From: Isoetes taiwanensis
Taxonomy: Eukaryota; Streptophyta; Lycopodiopsida; Isoetales; Isoetaceae
DNA length: 64,000 nucleotides
Assembly (NCBI GenBank): GCA_021234155.1
Contig: JAJEKV010000017.1
Location: 17,680,372-17,744,371, forward strand
Direction of reading: 5' to 3'
Shown: in pieces, positions 47,224 to 60,183 of the stretch
Position numbering within the stretch: the stretch's first letter is position 1
Layout: every line of letters starts with the position of its first letter
Notes under the pieces: model-generated
What the model saw: only the letters and a program-made list of their open reading frames with translations
Databases searched by the model: none
Told to the model about the DNA's origin: nothing
Made by a program: the position numbers and the translations under genes

Positions 47224-48581
47224 TCAAAGGATGACATGCCCATCTAGATTCTCAAATAGCACGTGCCTCATTTGATCACCCTGTTTTTTTAAGGACCTGT
47301 TCATGGCTTCTGTTTCATAGTAATATATTGGTGGAGGGTCTTCTTCAATTGGCAGCATATCCCAACCCTTGTCTTCCATTATACAAAAGTTCCAAAGAAC
47401 ACAACATGCATGTATGATCTTGGACGCTTTGCCAACATGCACAGGCAAGTGTTTCAGAATTCTAAACTTTTCCTTGACAATGCCAAATCCATTTTCTACA
47501 CATACTCTGCCCCTACAGATCCTTTTGTTAAACTTACCATATGCACCCTGATTTTGAGGAAAGACTTTAAGGAGAAAGGGCCTGCTGGAATAAGCTGAAT
47601 CACCTAATAGTAATGGTGGAATAGTTACCTGAACTTCCTGGTTAGTAGGCTGCCCCTTCTTCAGTTTTCTGCCACTCAGGGTCACCACAGGTTCCTGTAA
47701 AATTTGTTTTGAGGCAATTTTATTGTAAATGGAGCTTTTCTTGAACTGGTTGGAATCATGGACTGAACATGTTCTGGTCACACAAACATTTATAAACAAT
47801 CTGCTATGTGTAACAATACCTTGCATGAGACATGAGTGCCTCTTATGTCTGCTGTAATAGTCTTCCCCATTGTCCTTTTTTTTTGGGTTTCCTCCATAAA
47901 AAAATGTGGGAACCGTCAACCTGCACCATATATATTGGGCAACCCAGTTGCATCATGGAATTCCTTAATACACTGGGTTAATCTTGCACCTGTAGGCATT
48001 GCAACAAAACGTTTGTAAAGCATTATCTTCGAAGCCAATACAAGCGTGACTTTCTTGGTATATTTCTGCACTGTTGCTTTCCCAACATAAAATCTCTGTC
48101 CGACATGTAAGGGCATATCCCCGTGTGCAAGAAAATACAGAACCATAGCAACTGCTTTCCTTGGATCAACAGGGGGCCTTACTTTATTCCCGGGCCTGAC
48201 AAGATAAGGCACAATTAAACCTACCAATCTCTCAAATGTGGCTCTCTTCATCCTGTAAAATTGGTGCCACATATCATCTTCAAAAGAAGCTATACAATTC
48301 CATGCGTGGTTATCGATATTATCCCATTGTGTTCTTTGCCTTGGAGCAATCCAAAATCTTCTTGGTGGTCTTCTAACCCTGCTGGAACCTGCAACCATTA
48401 AAGCTGCAGATGCGCAAAAAAATATACCATGGTTATCCTCTAAAACCTCATCATCGAACAGGGTCATTGGGTCTTCGAGCTCGTTGAGTTCCAATAGCTG
48501 CAAGCAGTATCTCTGTAATGCAAATCCCAGTGTCAAAGCCTGAAAAAGCATGGCAATCATACCAAGAATGACCGGATCCAT
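47224..48581 (-). pseudogene. PIF/Harbinger DDE transposase, two frameshifts
   Basis: Two overlapping minus-strand frames (48581-47916 and 47919-47224; 221 and 231 codons) make one transposase. Visible in order: an N-terminal region with RVRRPPRRFWIAPRQRTQWD; the helical block MWHQFYRMKRATFERLVGLI; RKAVAMVLYFLAHGDMPLHV; HDATGLPNIYGA followed by VDGSHI (first Asp); SVHDSNQFKKSSIY (second Asp); IPPLLLGDSAYSSRPFLLKV; and RVCVENGFGIVKEKFRIL (catalytic Glu). The DDE triad is therefore present. Near 47920-47890 one extra base at GCAGGTTGAC and a nine-A run each shift the frame. Together they disrupt the protein just around the first Asp. The homopolymer shift could be an assembly error. The protein would cut and join the element at TWA targets in the nucleus. 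Confidence 0.85.
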
Positions 48582-48882
48582 GGTTTAGTGGCCGGAATCG
48601 AAAGAATGGGGAGGCAAAACTAGAAATGAATTATCCCACATAGCCCGCCGAACCAAGAAAAACAAAGCTTGAATATCCCACAATTTGGCGCCCAATTGAA
48701 CGCTACGATCGAATTATCCCATTTTCTCTCGTCGGCCGGAATTGATGCACGATCGAAAAATCGCAAATTCTCGCCAATAACGTAGGCATTAAGCCTCGAG
48801 AGACAATCGTTCTCCCTCCCCTCCCAAAAAAAAATGCATTTTTGGGAGGAATCGTATGTGACGAGAGATGGATTTTTTTACG
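48582..48882. other. Harbinger right-end non-coding region
   Basis: Upstream region of the transposase gene on the minus strand, likely containing its promoter. It includes an inverted pair CCTCCCAAAAA / TTTTTGGGAGG at about 48819-48850. Confidence 0.5.
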
Positions 48883-48897
48883 AGCATGTGGCCGACG

Positions 48898-48898
<1 letters not shown>

Positions 48899-48992
<94 letters not shown>
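48899..48992. repeat. (GA)n microsatellite
   Basis: A GA run immediately right of the Harbinger right end. Together with 44194-44270 it suggests the transposon split a single GA tract. Confidence 0.95.
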
Positions 48993-48995
<3 letters not shown>

Positions 48996-49076
48996 GAGGC
49001 TTCTCCTGTAGTAAACCTTTATATGTCTGAAACATTGTACTTATTATTCTGAAATAATATAAAAAAAACTTTGTTC
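48993..49076. repeat. 84-bp block joined to LINE-B 3' end, copy 2
   Basis: Nearly identical to 43083-43166 (a few substitutions such as AAACATTG for AAATATTG). It is followed by (GA)n and the LINE-B 3' end, as in copy 1. Confidence 0.9.
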
Positions 49077-49081
49077 CCTCA

Positions 49082-49086
<5 letters not shown>

Positions 49087-49155
<69 letters not shown>
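49087..49155. repeat. (GA)n microsatellite
   Basis: GA run between the 84-bp block and the 3' end of LINE-B copy 2. Confidence 0.95.
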
Positions 49156-49158
<3 letters not shown>

Positions 49159-52155
49159 AATGAAATGATATTAATTGTCTATGAGACCATCAGGTCTAGA
49201 AGACATATAAATATTCCTACAATTCTCTTGCATTTAGTTCCAGTGTGCCCTCTGATAGAGCCACACTTATCTCAATCTCATCTCTCTCATATACTTCCAA
49301 CAAATATTTATAATTTTTAATGTAAGTCTCCCTTATTTTCAGAACATCTGCAAGGTAGTTACCAACAACCTTGCTTGGTAGATAGAAAAAACATTTTACA
49401 GTAATATCTTCTGGTATAGAGTACATACTTCTCAAATTAGAGTATGCTGGGCAATTCAAGATGACGTGCTCCTCGTCCTCAATGTCCTCCGTCCCACAAA
49501 CCTTACACGTACGTTCATGATGTGGTATGTTGCCCCATCTGCCTACCTCCACCCCCAAATGGTGAGAGCTCGTTCTCATTCTGCATGTGATATGTCTCTT
49601 ATAATATGATAACTTTTCGCACATATATGGTGCCTCTACTAACATTGGATTAATTTCCTCTTTATAGTACCGCATCTTAGTCTTTGGATCTTTCCATATC
49701 TTTTGCTGTACATGGTCAAACACCCAACTATGCAAATCGGACGCTTCTGATGGTATCTCATCTAAGCACATATCCCACTTATTAAGCCACCTCTCAATGT
49801 CTGCAAACCACCCCTTAGAACTACTTTGTATCATAGCCAACCGAGGGAACCTGTCTGCCTCCATTTCATTTACTTTGGCCATGTATTTTAACGTCTGGTA
49901 TAAGGCTTCTGCTTCTAAGGGCATCATTCCAGTTTCTGCTAGCATCATAGGGTATGGCGTCTGCATCTTAACTCCCAATTCAGTTAAGAAAAACTTCTTC
50001 TGTATCTTTTCAACTCTTTTCCACATATCCTGTGACAATCCCGGCCCCCATGCCTCGCATCCATATAAGATGACACTCCGCACTAGTACTATATATAGAT
50101 TTCTCTTCAATTGCCAGTCTACCAGAAATGCCTTCTTACACCTCCTTTGAAGTGCATATAGAGCCTTAAGCCCTGCATCAGCCCTCTGCTCTACTGCTCT
50201 GTTCCAGCTATATGTATGATCCACAATGAGACCCAAGTACTTATATGTATTGCATATTTCAATTTCTTGCCCCTTATAGCAGAAACGAAATTCAGGTTTC
50301 CTCATTCCAAAAACTAAAATTTTGGTCTTACCTAAATTCACCTTCATATCCACATCATCACAAAATTCACCCAATGCGTCAATTTGCTTCTGCATGTCTT
50401 TTGTATTTCTAGCAAATATCACAATATCATCAGCATAAAGTAAAAGCAATACCACATACCCTGCTATCGTAGTTCCTTCTCCTCCGTGCGTCTTGAACCA
50501 GGCCTCCAACTGATCTATATATATCCCAAAGAGTGTTGGAGACAACGGGCATCCTTGTTTTACTCCGATATTGCTCAGAACTTCCTCTTGACATTCTTTA
50601 TCCAAGGGAGATGACAATCTCACAACTACTCTCTCGTACAAAATAGCTACTGCACCTCTTATTTTAGTAGGAACCCCAATTTCTTCCATATATTATTCCC
50701 ATATATTTCTCCTCCTCAACATGTCAAATGCCTTAGTCAAATCCACAAATAAAGCAAACAGGGGCTTCTTAGTCTTTTTTACTGAATCTACTATAGTCCG
50801 TAGGGTCACCAAATGGTCTACTGTAGATCTTGTTGGCCGGAAACCCGCCTGACTCTCAGCTCTAACATTATTATCTTCTGCCCATCTACTCAATTTTTGT
50901 TCCACCATAGTTGCGAACAACTTGGCAAACAAACTGCTTACCATGACCATCCTATAATTATTGGGATCCTGTACATCTCCTGTTTTGTGGATAGGAATCA
51001 CTCGATTTATTTGCCATGTGGGAGGAAACCCCTCTATTATTGCTGCATTCATCATATTCTATTCATCATATCTGTTATCACTTGAATAACGGAATCCCCT
51101 GCCCATTTAATCATCTCAGCAACCAGGCCAACTGCATCCTTGGCTCTACCATTGGATAGTTTCCTAATCCCCCCATAAACATCCTCTGTTGAAAACACTG
51201 GGCATGTATCTTATTTATCCATTACATCATCAATCCCTTCAATATGATATAGTTTTCTTACTTGGGAAATTAATGCTTCTGCTTCTAAGGCATTGACCAT
51301 TTTACTCTTTTGTTTAAGTCTGCTCCAAAATCGTTTCGGCTCCTGCAAAAGTTCTTGTACCAATTCTTCTTGTTTGCTTTGCAAGTACGTGCGCTTTTTC
51401 ATTCTCACCAATTTGCGATATTCCATCCTTATCCTATGCCGTTCCTCAGGCTTAGCCTTCTGGAACTCTTTCCTCTTATGCTTACATTCACCATCATACC
51501 ATCCATTGCACAAAAGCCCCTTCCTCCTGCGGTTAGATATAAAGCAATGAGTAGCTGCCTCAAGTAATGCTTGAGTCACCCTGTCCATGTTCACTGCGTC
51601 CAATGGCCATATAATACTTTGCATTTTCCCCTGGCAGTACTGCATATAGATCTTACTTTTCTCCGGTCTCATGTATATAGTGGGTTGACTTGCTACTTCA
51701 CCATCCTGTATTATTTTCCCCTTTGTTGCAATTTGCATAATAATGGGATAATGATCAGAAATCGGCAATGAATTATCTACCCAGAAATTTTCAATATCAT
51801 CTAATACATGTGTGGCTGCCATAGCCAGGTCTACAACACTGATCCCTTTGCCAAGAGATCCTATAGAGGTGCAACATTTAGATCCTGGATATTTCCTTAT
51901 GCCATTCAACACAATTAAATTCAGTCCGCTGCACATATTCAAGATATGGCTCCCCTGAGGCTGAACTTCTACACAGCAATCATCTGTATCCCTTGCCCAA
52001 CCTGCTAATTGCATCTCTTCCTCATCAATTCTTTCCATCCAAATCGGTTCCCCAGATTCACTTGCAATATAGGCCTGCTTTTTTCCAATCCTACCATTAA
52101 AATCTCCCATCAAAATTACCTCCCCTTGGTCCCCTAATTTCAATGCATCCTGTTC

Positions 52156-52485
<330 letters not shown>

Positions 52486-52966
52486 GTCATCTTTGTCCAT
52501 GTCAGCTAGGCGATACACCGATGACTCTCTGGGTGGAAAATAATATCCTGCTAGATATATTTTTCTATCTTTGCCTTCAAATTCTATCCATATAAACTGT
52601 TTTGAGGAATTCCCTTTAACCACTTTTATTATATTCACAATTTCTTTTTTTACATAGCACGCTATTCCACCAAAGCCTTTCCTCCTCCATCCCTTTGTAT
52701 TCCATACAGAGTGTATTAATTCAAAGCCTGGTATTGTTGGCATCCCCTTCATGAGTTTCAACTAAAAAGATCACATCCTAAGATATGAGAACATCGTTAA
52801 GTGCTGCTACCTGCTCTGTCTTCCCATTGATGTTCCACAATGCTACCCTGATGGTCTCTACTTCCTATGTGCTGGGCTCAATGTCTGCTTTCCCATTCCG
52901 CCAATACACCTTCTGATTGTTTTGTTTTGCTTCTCTTACTCGCGCCATTTCTTCCTTCTTTTTTTT

Positions 52967-53172
52967 TTTTGAAGAACGTGTTTTACTTCATATTATACAC
53001 TCAAAATATTACAAAGTACTTCCAGAAGTAAGAAATGTCCCTGAAGCATCAATCACTTTTAGATGATCACTCCATATTGGAAGTTTAATACGATCAGGCC
53101 AATTGGAGATCTGAAAGCAATTATACAACTTTTACGAATTTCTTGAAGTACCACCTGAGAAGAAATATGCTT
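52967..53172 (-). other. Inter-ORF segment with poly(A)-like end
   Basis: Between LINE ORF1 and ORF2 the minus strand carries AT-rich sequence ending ACACGTTCTTC followed by about eleven A residues (plus-strand T run near 52960-52970). It could be the normal inter-ORF region or a small retrocopy insertion; the data do not decide. Confidence 0.3.
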
Positions 53173-53173
53173 A

Positions 53174-54055
53174 TCATAAAAGACCTTTCTTCGCCTTCGC
53201 TTCCATACACTCCTTCTTTTGTACCATCTGGAAGGGTGTAAGATCTTCATTGATCCACACATCCATACCTTTGAGCATTGCTCTTTTAATCCTGTCCTCT
53301 TTAGAGTCAAATTTGATCAAAATATGCCTTGGTTTCTCTCCCTTTCTTCCTACTCGATATGCACTAAATGCCTTTATATTTTCTAGTTTCATAGAATCAT
53401 GAAATATCTGACTTACCGTTTCAACGCTTCTCTCATTCTCCTGTTCTTGAACTCCAATCAACCGGAGGTTAAACGCCCTCTTCTCTTTTTCTTGATGTTC
53501 TAGAATATCATCCATTCTTGTATTCATTCTCTCCACAAGTTCCCTTATGTGATCTGATCCGCTTTCTTCATCACTTTCTTCGTCTGTTTCTTCTTCCTGC
53601 ATCTTTTCAATTTGCTGTTTCAGTGTGCTATTCTCATGTTTTATCTCCTTCCATCATGACCGGATTTTGCTGTTGCTGCATCATGTCTAGTGATGAGATT
53701 CCCTGCTGAAACCCTAAGCCCTGAATTCTTAGCATTTCCGAAATTGGATCTGCTTGTTCCCCTTTATTAGCCGCAAAAGCCCCTGTTTGATCTGCCCCTG
53801 GTTTCAAGTTGCCCACGAAAAACCCTGTCGGATTTGCCTCTGTTCTCGAGTTTGCCTCCCCCGGTCTCAGATCGAAGCCGCCGGTTTCCACCATCAGATT
53901 TCTTATTTTATTCACAAGAATGTGATCGACTCCTTTTTTTGTCCAACTCCCTTTGATGTTCCTGCTCTATTCCTGTTGCATATATTCCCATTGCCATCAT
54001 CTTGACTGCCCGCATTGCATGCCTTCGATCCATCAGTTTTTTTAGGTTTCCCCAT
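53174..54055 (-). pseudogene. LINE-B ORF1: RNA-binding chaperone-like protein
   Basis: The start ATG at 54055 reads MGKPKKTDGSKACNAGSQDD and hits a frameshift near 53920. The frame resumes at NKIRNLMVETGGFDLRPGE and ends at about 53634. A third block (53602-53174) starts with an acidic stretch (EEETDEESDEESGSD), then a coiled-coil-like helix (IRELVERMNTRMDDILEHQE), then the RRM-like core of L1 ORF1 proteins (FNLRLIGVQEQE, KPRHILIKFDSKEDR, VWINEDLTPFQM). ORF1 protein packages LINE RNA into ribonucleoprotein particles. Two frame breaks make this copy inactive. Confidence 0.8.
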
Positions 54056-54073
54056 CGCCCAAAGTCAGCGCCA

Positions 54074-54140
54074 GAGAGAGAGAGAGAGAGGGAGGGAGGG
54101 AGGGAGGGAGGGAGGGAGGGAGGGAGGGAGGGAGGGAGAG
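54074..54140. repeat. (GA)n/(GGGA)n compound microsatellite
   Basis: GA units pass into a pure GGGA tract within the 5' UTR of LINE-B copy 2. Confidence 0.95.
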
Positions 54141-54479
54141 ACCGTAGCCTTCACCGCTGCAGCTCCTGAAAATGGGCAGCCATTGATAGACCCAGAGGCT
54201 GTTGGATCATGTCCACACTAGCCGGCTTTCTAAATCTAGCCAAAGCATATCCCCTTCTTCAGCCATTCATACAAAAACCCTCTACAAACAACTCTTGCTA
54301 TTAAGCACCTCAAAAAACAGCACTAAGCACCTCAACCTAGGCATTTATACAAACCAAAAGACAATACTCCCTAATAATCATATGCCCAACCAATGCGTGA
54401 ACACCCTCCAACAATACACAAATGATTGTGCAAAATTTATAAATGTATAATTTAGTTAGTTTTAAATAGCTGCTTATTC
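54141..54479. other. No gene recognised
   Basis: Anonymous spacer between the 5' end of LINE-B and the next LINE-A fragment. The first 80 bp may still belong to the LINE-B 5' UTR. Confidence 0.45.
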
Positions 54480-55092
54480 ACATGTACATTACATTGTTTC
54501 CTTGCCTCCCTAGCCTGGCTTATGCCGTCGCAATACGGCCATAATGCCTCAAGACTTGTTGGAAGGAAAAACGAGCTCAGTGGCTTGCCAGATGGAATGT
54601 GCAGGAGCACGTGTGCATACAAGTGCAAACAGAGGCAGATCATCATAGCCTGAGACAGTACCTTGATGCATGCTTCCTCAGCAAGCTCTGGGATGCCGGC
54701 GCTCTTGAACATGTCAAGACAGCACATTACCAACGCCACGTAAATCCCTCATTGGAGCGGGGTATGCAACATCACCTGCATACCCATCTGCCTATGAAAA
54801 AACGCAGATTCATTGCCTCAATCCGCACAAGTTCACACCGTCTCCACATTGATCTGCGAAACCAACTCTGTCCCCGGATACACACGACTTGAATCTGTCT
54901 TGTCTCATATATATACTTGTACAGTTTGACATCATTCTTATTACTGTTACAGTTTTTCCCTCGAAAACCTTTCGGGGCAGGGGTTTTTTAACCCGACGGT
55001 CCGACAGTAAAAGGTTTGCTGCGCTCTCTTTTTTGGGTCCCATAGGTTGATTGGTCTTCGTGGACGATAAAAGCCTATTCTATTCTATTCTT
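54480..55092 (+). mobile_element. LINE family A, 5'-truncated copy with (TATTC)n tail
   Basis: The ORF2 C-terminal part reads YLDACFLSKLWDAGALEHVK then MKKRRFIASIRTSSHRLHID (54660-54860), matching family copies at 3661 and about 26120. The 3' UTR includes GTACAGTTTGACATC, a pyrimidine/GGGG-TTTTTTAACCCG block and the family end GGGTCCCATAGGTTGATTGG ... GTGGACGATAAAAG (55034-55073). The (TATTC)n tail is at 55075-55092. The zinc-knuckle region seen in the other copies is missing. Confidence 0.8.
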
Positions 55093-56340
55093 TTTCATTC
55101 AATGCTCCAAGTCATATACTCGCAATTGTGTTCTGTGCATAGTCCATGCAAGCCGATGATGATACTAGCATGAGAGTATTAGAACATGAACACTGTTCAA
55201 CATGCTCAAGTTACATCTGTTCATATGCTCCTCTCGTAGGACTCATGAAACTCAGGTACCAACAGCAACAGTGGGGGCATCCCTGATTTATCAAACTGTT
55301 CATTCTGGATACCAATAATTGCATAAACTCTGTATGCAGGAACTTTCCACATTTATAAAAAGAAAGAACAAGATGAAGATCCTTTTTGCGATTTGTGGAT
55401 TCTTTTGCTATTGTATCGACTGGTGCCTATGTGAATAGTGACTTCCAAAAAAAAGGGGGGGAAAGGGGTTGCTGGCTTTTATTAACCGTGCAGGAGCAGA
55501 AGAGCACATTGCTTAACACAATGCAGGATCTCAAAATATTGGTAATTATTCTAAACACTTGGGTTGCCTTTGTGATAGAAAGGCTGCTATTTTCTCAGAT
55601 TGTTTGAGGGGGAAAAACTCATTTTTTGAGAGGACTATAGGTTCCCATGCACCCTTCATTGTCCTGCTGTAAATGCCCTTCTTCAATTTTAACCATTCTA
55701 TCATGCACACATCCTTGGCACTGTATTAAGTTTTCTTAGATGCATTCCAACAAGCATTACGAGAAGGTCAACCCAGATATTTAGGACTTAATATTTGGGA
55801 TCCATAAGGAGGATATGTACGTGAATTGCAAATGTAAAACCTATAAGGGTTTTTAGGGACATTTTGTGGTTGCGAGACAACCCATCAATAAATTGGATGT
55901 GATGTGTAAATTGGATCAATGTGCAGGGAAACAAAAAACCTTCGGTTGTCATTGCAGGTAAGCATATGATGATGAAAACAAGGGTTTTGACAATAGAGAA
56001 GTGAAGAATTTCTTACATGAGAAGCTTCTTATATGGTATTCAAATGCAAAGAAGACAGACATCTTCTATTCTTGGTGGTCTTTACTGCTATGAATAGTAA
56101 AATGTGTGAACCTTTTTTGGTTAAATCCAATTATAATATGGGCGTTCAATTAATTAGTCATGAGGTGCATTTTTCCCTTATAGTGTTGTGCAACTCTTAA
56201 AGAGGATGGATATCTATTTGTTTATCTTTATAATTATAGTTTTCCTGGCCAGGCCAGACACATTTTTCATTCCTTTTTGTTTTGTTATGTTATGTTTTGT
56301 CATTTTTCATTCCTTTTTGTTTGTTATGTTATTAATTTCC
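55093..56340. other. No gene recognised
   Basis: AT-rich sequence. It may include decayed internal parts of the Ty3/Gypsy element whose integrase end starts at about 56341, but no motif is readable. Confidence 0.4.
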
Positions 56341-56997
56341 TTGTTTCAAGTCTCAAGATCAAGCATGTGAAAAGCTCAGCCTATTATCCTCAAGGAAATG
56401 GCCAAGCTGAGTCTACTAACAAAGTGCTTAAGGGTATTTTGCAGAAAACAGTTTGCCAAAACCAAAGGGATTGGCTTGAAATTATATGATGCTCTTTGGG
56501 CTCATAGAATTACTTCTAAAGCAGCTACTAATGCCTCACCTTTCAGCTTAGTATATGGAGTAGAGGCTGTTATTCCAGTCGAGTTAGAGATACCTTCTTT
56601 AAGGATGGCACTCAAGCTGGAATTGGAGTTTTCAGAAGCCTTGAAGCACAGGTATGAAGTTCTGTTAAAATTAGATGAAGAAAGGTTTGTTGCAGAGAAT
56701 TACAACTTGCTGAAGAAGGCTAAGAGTGTAGCAGCTTTCAAGGCTGCTCACAAACTACAAGACAAGTTTGCACCTATGGAACTAGTTTTAAAGTGGAATG
56801 CTAAAGATGAAGGAAAGCTTTCAAAGTTTGAAAATCCCTGGGAGGGTCCCTATCAGATTTTAGGAGATGCTGGCTGCTCATCTTATAGGTTGGCAGATCT
56901 TGGTACAGGATTAGAACTGCCAAATCCCATTAATATTCAACACCTTAAAAGATATTGGCCTCAGCATGCCTGCTTGAGCCTCTTCACCCCTATATAA
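56341..56997 (+). pseudogene. Ty3/Gypsy integrase C-terminal part
   Basis: The frame starts KIKHVKSSAYYPQGNGQAES, the end of the integrase catalytic core. It then reads NKVLKGILQKTVCQNQRDWL and, after a one-base shift at about 56488, YDALWAHRITSKAATNASPF followed by SLVYGVEAVIPVELEIPSLR. The C-terminal domain WEGPYQILGDAGCSSYRLAD ... LKRYWP ends at 56995. Plant Ty3/Gypsy elements carry this arrangement at the 3' end of pol. Everything 5' of the catalytic glutamate region is missing or unreadable, so the copy is truncated and dead. Confidence 0.85.
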
Positions 56998-59900
56998 GCA
57001 TTTGTTCTAGCTTAGAATAGGTTAGTTCATAATTTCAAAGCTGAGTTTTTAATATTTCTTTTGATTAGCATGTTTCCTTTGAGGTTTGATATTGTGTTTT
57101 TTCTGTTTAGCTGCAGGAATGTGACCACAAGGGATGAAGACTTTGATTATTACCTATTAATGGGCTCTATGTTGTCATGACAGGACCATTTGTTAAAACA
57201 TTTCATCTGTCTTCTAAACTGGCCTATTCTTCATAAAGACCTTGCTTCTCCATTGGAGTTCTAGAGTGCTATCCATATATAATTTTCCACATCTTGCTTG
57301 GCACTCATGCTAACCTTGATTTCTTGTCATATCATGTGTTCATTCTTTTCTCCTCCATTTTCATCTGCCTATAAGTTGCCCTACATTCCATTTCAACCTT
57401 CTATCCTTTTATTTTCATTCCCTACAATGCTCTGAGCACCACATTTCCACCATAGCAGAGTTCATCTCACACTCATACCACTCATTTCATTACTCTACAT
57501 CATTCTCACACACCGCACCAAGATTTTGAAGATCCTCGGTCTAAGCTTACATCCGTTAGGGGAGAGGGGACCAGCCTATTCTTTCCTTTGAGGAGATGTT
57601 GCCCATTTCTGGCAACATGGACTAGCATCTATTATCAAAAACTTTTGTTTCATCCATATTTCCTCTAAGGAAAAGTTTCAGCTATTGTGATCCCATTAGA
57701 GTTTGGAAGACATTTGACCAAGTTTGGAAGGCATTGGGGATCTCCTTTTATAGCCTAATCTTTTCCTTGAGGTAAAATACCTTTTAGACACATTCCCATT
57801 TGTTTAACATTTTCCTTTGATTTGAAGACCAGGCAAAGGCTATAGCAAGATTATCAAAGAAGCACAAGTTGTTTTACCAAAGCTCAACCTTATGAAGCTT
57901 GCTTGAGTTTCATTAGTAGTTTGAAGTCACACACATAAGGATGCTATCTTGGAAGTGAAATGTGCTCTTATTCTAGCCTTGAAGTTTGGAAGACCCTTAT
58001 AGAAGTTTGGAAGACCCTTAGGCTTTGAGCAAATGTATCTTCACTATGAGGTATGATTTGAGCATTAGAGACAATCTGAGATGAAATCAAGTGCTACAGA
58101 GGTACCCATCTTGTCTTCATTCCATATCCACCTTTTTATGTCCTATGAACCTTTTATAACCTTTCTTTCACCATTTTTTTTCCACTTTTGAGACCTTTTC
58201 CCATCATTTCACTACCCATTTTCTTATTGATCCTACCCTCAATTGAGAATTGCCCCCTAATGATCTTGAAAAACTTCAAAGGCAAGAAAACTCTTTTCTC
58301 ATTCTCATTTCATCTTCCTAAACCCTAGTATAGCCTATTTACACCCTTTTTCCCATCTTTTCCCATGACTTTTTCACCATCCCTATGTTGCAATATTCAT
58401 TGACCATGGGTCAAAATGGACAAAAATTCAAATATTTCAGTTTGACCTGAAACCTTCTAAATGGAAAGCTTGGCAAAAAAGAGCTAACATAGCCTTTTTA
58501 AATTTGAAAAAAACCCTTGGGAAGGCCTTCAAAATTGGATTCTTGGGATGCGTGCCAAAAAAATAAAAAACCTATTCTAGCCTATCTACCCTATCTAATT
58601 CTGCATAGTTCCAGGTCACCCCCATTTTCCACGCGGCGGCAGGGCGGGGGGCCGGTTTCTGGCCGGGTGTCCCCCTCTGGCAAGGTGGCACGCCGCGCTT
58701 AATAGTTGAGTCAGCACTTTTCCTTATATACCTGAGCCTCCAGAATCACTCCGGCCTGTGGGATATATCATCCTTAAGAATTTTTTGATGAACCCTAAGA
58801 AATAGGGGAACCTGCTAAATCCGGCCAATTCGTGCCTAAATTTGATTGAATCCCGCCAATTTTCGCCCGAAATTAGCTCCTAAACCTTTTCCGAAACCAT
58901 GGGGATCCTTTGTGGCACTTGATTCGATAGAAATTGCTCAATTTGGGCCTCAAATCACTCAACCGAGCTAGCTTTTGGGAAGAACAGTTCTTAAGCCAAG
59001 AAACAGATCAAATCAGGACGTCCCCTCAGAGATAGACCTCTGTGATCTTGGCGCATTTTGATATTCTGATATTATCTTGCTCTGCTCTATTCAAAATTTG
59101 CTCTGCTCTGCTCGTGATTGAAAGATCTGTCCCAGTATGACTTGTTCGACAGCTGAGGCACTTCAACTACAACTCAAAAAATCATTTCATTCGGCTTCAT
59201 TAGTTGTTCTGAGATTCACTAAAGGCTCAGACAGACCTGGATTTTACTTTCAAACACTGTTATATGTTTGAATTTGGTAATGCCTTGCTAACACTATCAA
59301 ATTTCTTGTGTTACATTTCTATAATGCATAGTCTTTGCCTGGAAAGTTGTTGTCACCATTGTATATTCATCTTTTGTAGTCCTGCATTGTGCTTTTAAAG
59401 CTAAAAAACTAAAAACAAAACCCAAAATATTTATTCCAAGCTATATTCTTTTCAGATAGTTGCATTTCATCTTCATAATAACCTTAGAGACCTACACATT
59501 CAAAGAAAACACATAAAAAGACCTTTTTTCATAACTGTAACAGAGTTTGCTCTTTTCCTGAGGCCTCGGCTACTTACAGAGAAACCAAAACTCTTTTTTG
59601 CTATTTAAACCCTATGCACATGATCTAGGGGTTATTTTGAAGTTGCCTGCACAGATCCCAACTCAAGATTCCTTATCAAACTCCATCTGCAAATTTTGGC
59701 TCTCTGTTTTGGCACTGGCCAACTTTTTGACCCGACTTTGACCTACATTTTCTCAACCTTCCCCTATTCAAATCAAGTCAAATCTCCACCCCCAGTTTCC
59801 TTTGCTTGTTGATCATCTATACCACCAATCACATCTTAAAAATCTCACAAGGTGTGTCTGCAAGGCCATTTTTTGCTCTGACAGTTTTTTTTGTTTCAGG

Positions 59901-60049
59901 GACTTTAGTGATTTTGAAAAGACCAATATTCCAAAATGACTTTTCTCACTTCATATGTCAAGGATTGATCACCCTAAGTGATCTGGAGGTCCTAACCATT
60001 TTGTTTGAGCTTCCTTGAGGTTAGACTAAAATTCCAGGTTTTAGGCTAA
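56341..60049 (+). mobile_element. Ty3/Gypsy retrotransposon, 3' part
   Basis: The integrase end is followed by about 3 kb of non-coding sequence. A purine run AGGGGAGAGGGGA at about 57558-57570 is a candidate polypurine tract. A TATA-like CCTTATATACC at about 58721-58731 sits below a GC-rich patch, as in an LTR promoter. The sequence ends GGCTAACACA at about 60049, exactly where similarity to the duplicated unit begins. The 3' LTR probably lies within about 57.6-60.05 kb, but its start could not be fixed and no 5' LTR is in view. Confidence 0.5.
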
Positions 60050-60183
60050 CACATGCCCCCTGTAAAAGTCGAGGCCAGCGATGTAATTTACAATACAAAC
60101 AGCTCAACATCAGGTGCTGGCGTGGAGCCAATGAAGCAACTGAGGAATTGAAACAAATCCGCCTGCAAAAATAAAGAATGGTG

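Larger units (their letters stand above)
44273..48893. mobile_element. PIF/Harbinger DNA transposon, about 4.6 kb
   Basis: The element has the two-gene architecture of the superfamily: a Myb/SANT-like protein on the plus strand and a DDE transposase on the minus strand, pointing towards each other. GGCCACATGCT at 44273-44283 is repeated in inverted orientation at 48883-48893. Both copies lie just inside (GA)n tracts, so they are candidate 11-bp terminal inverted repeats. The expected TTA/TAA target duplication is not seen; the flanking triplets are GAT and GAC. A third, unrecognised ORF lies between the two known genes. The transposase is frameshifted, so this copy cannot be autonomous as read. 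Confidence 0.8.
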
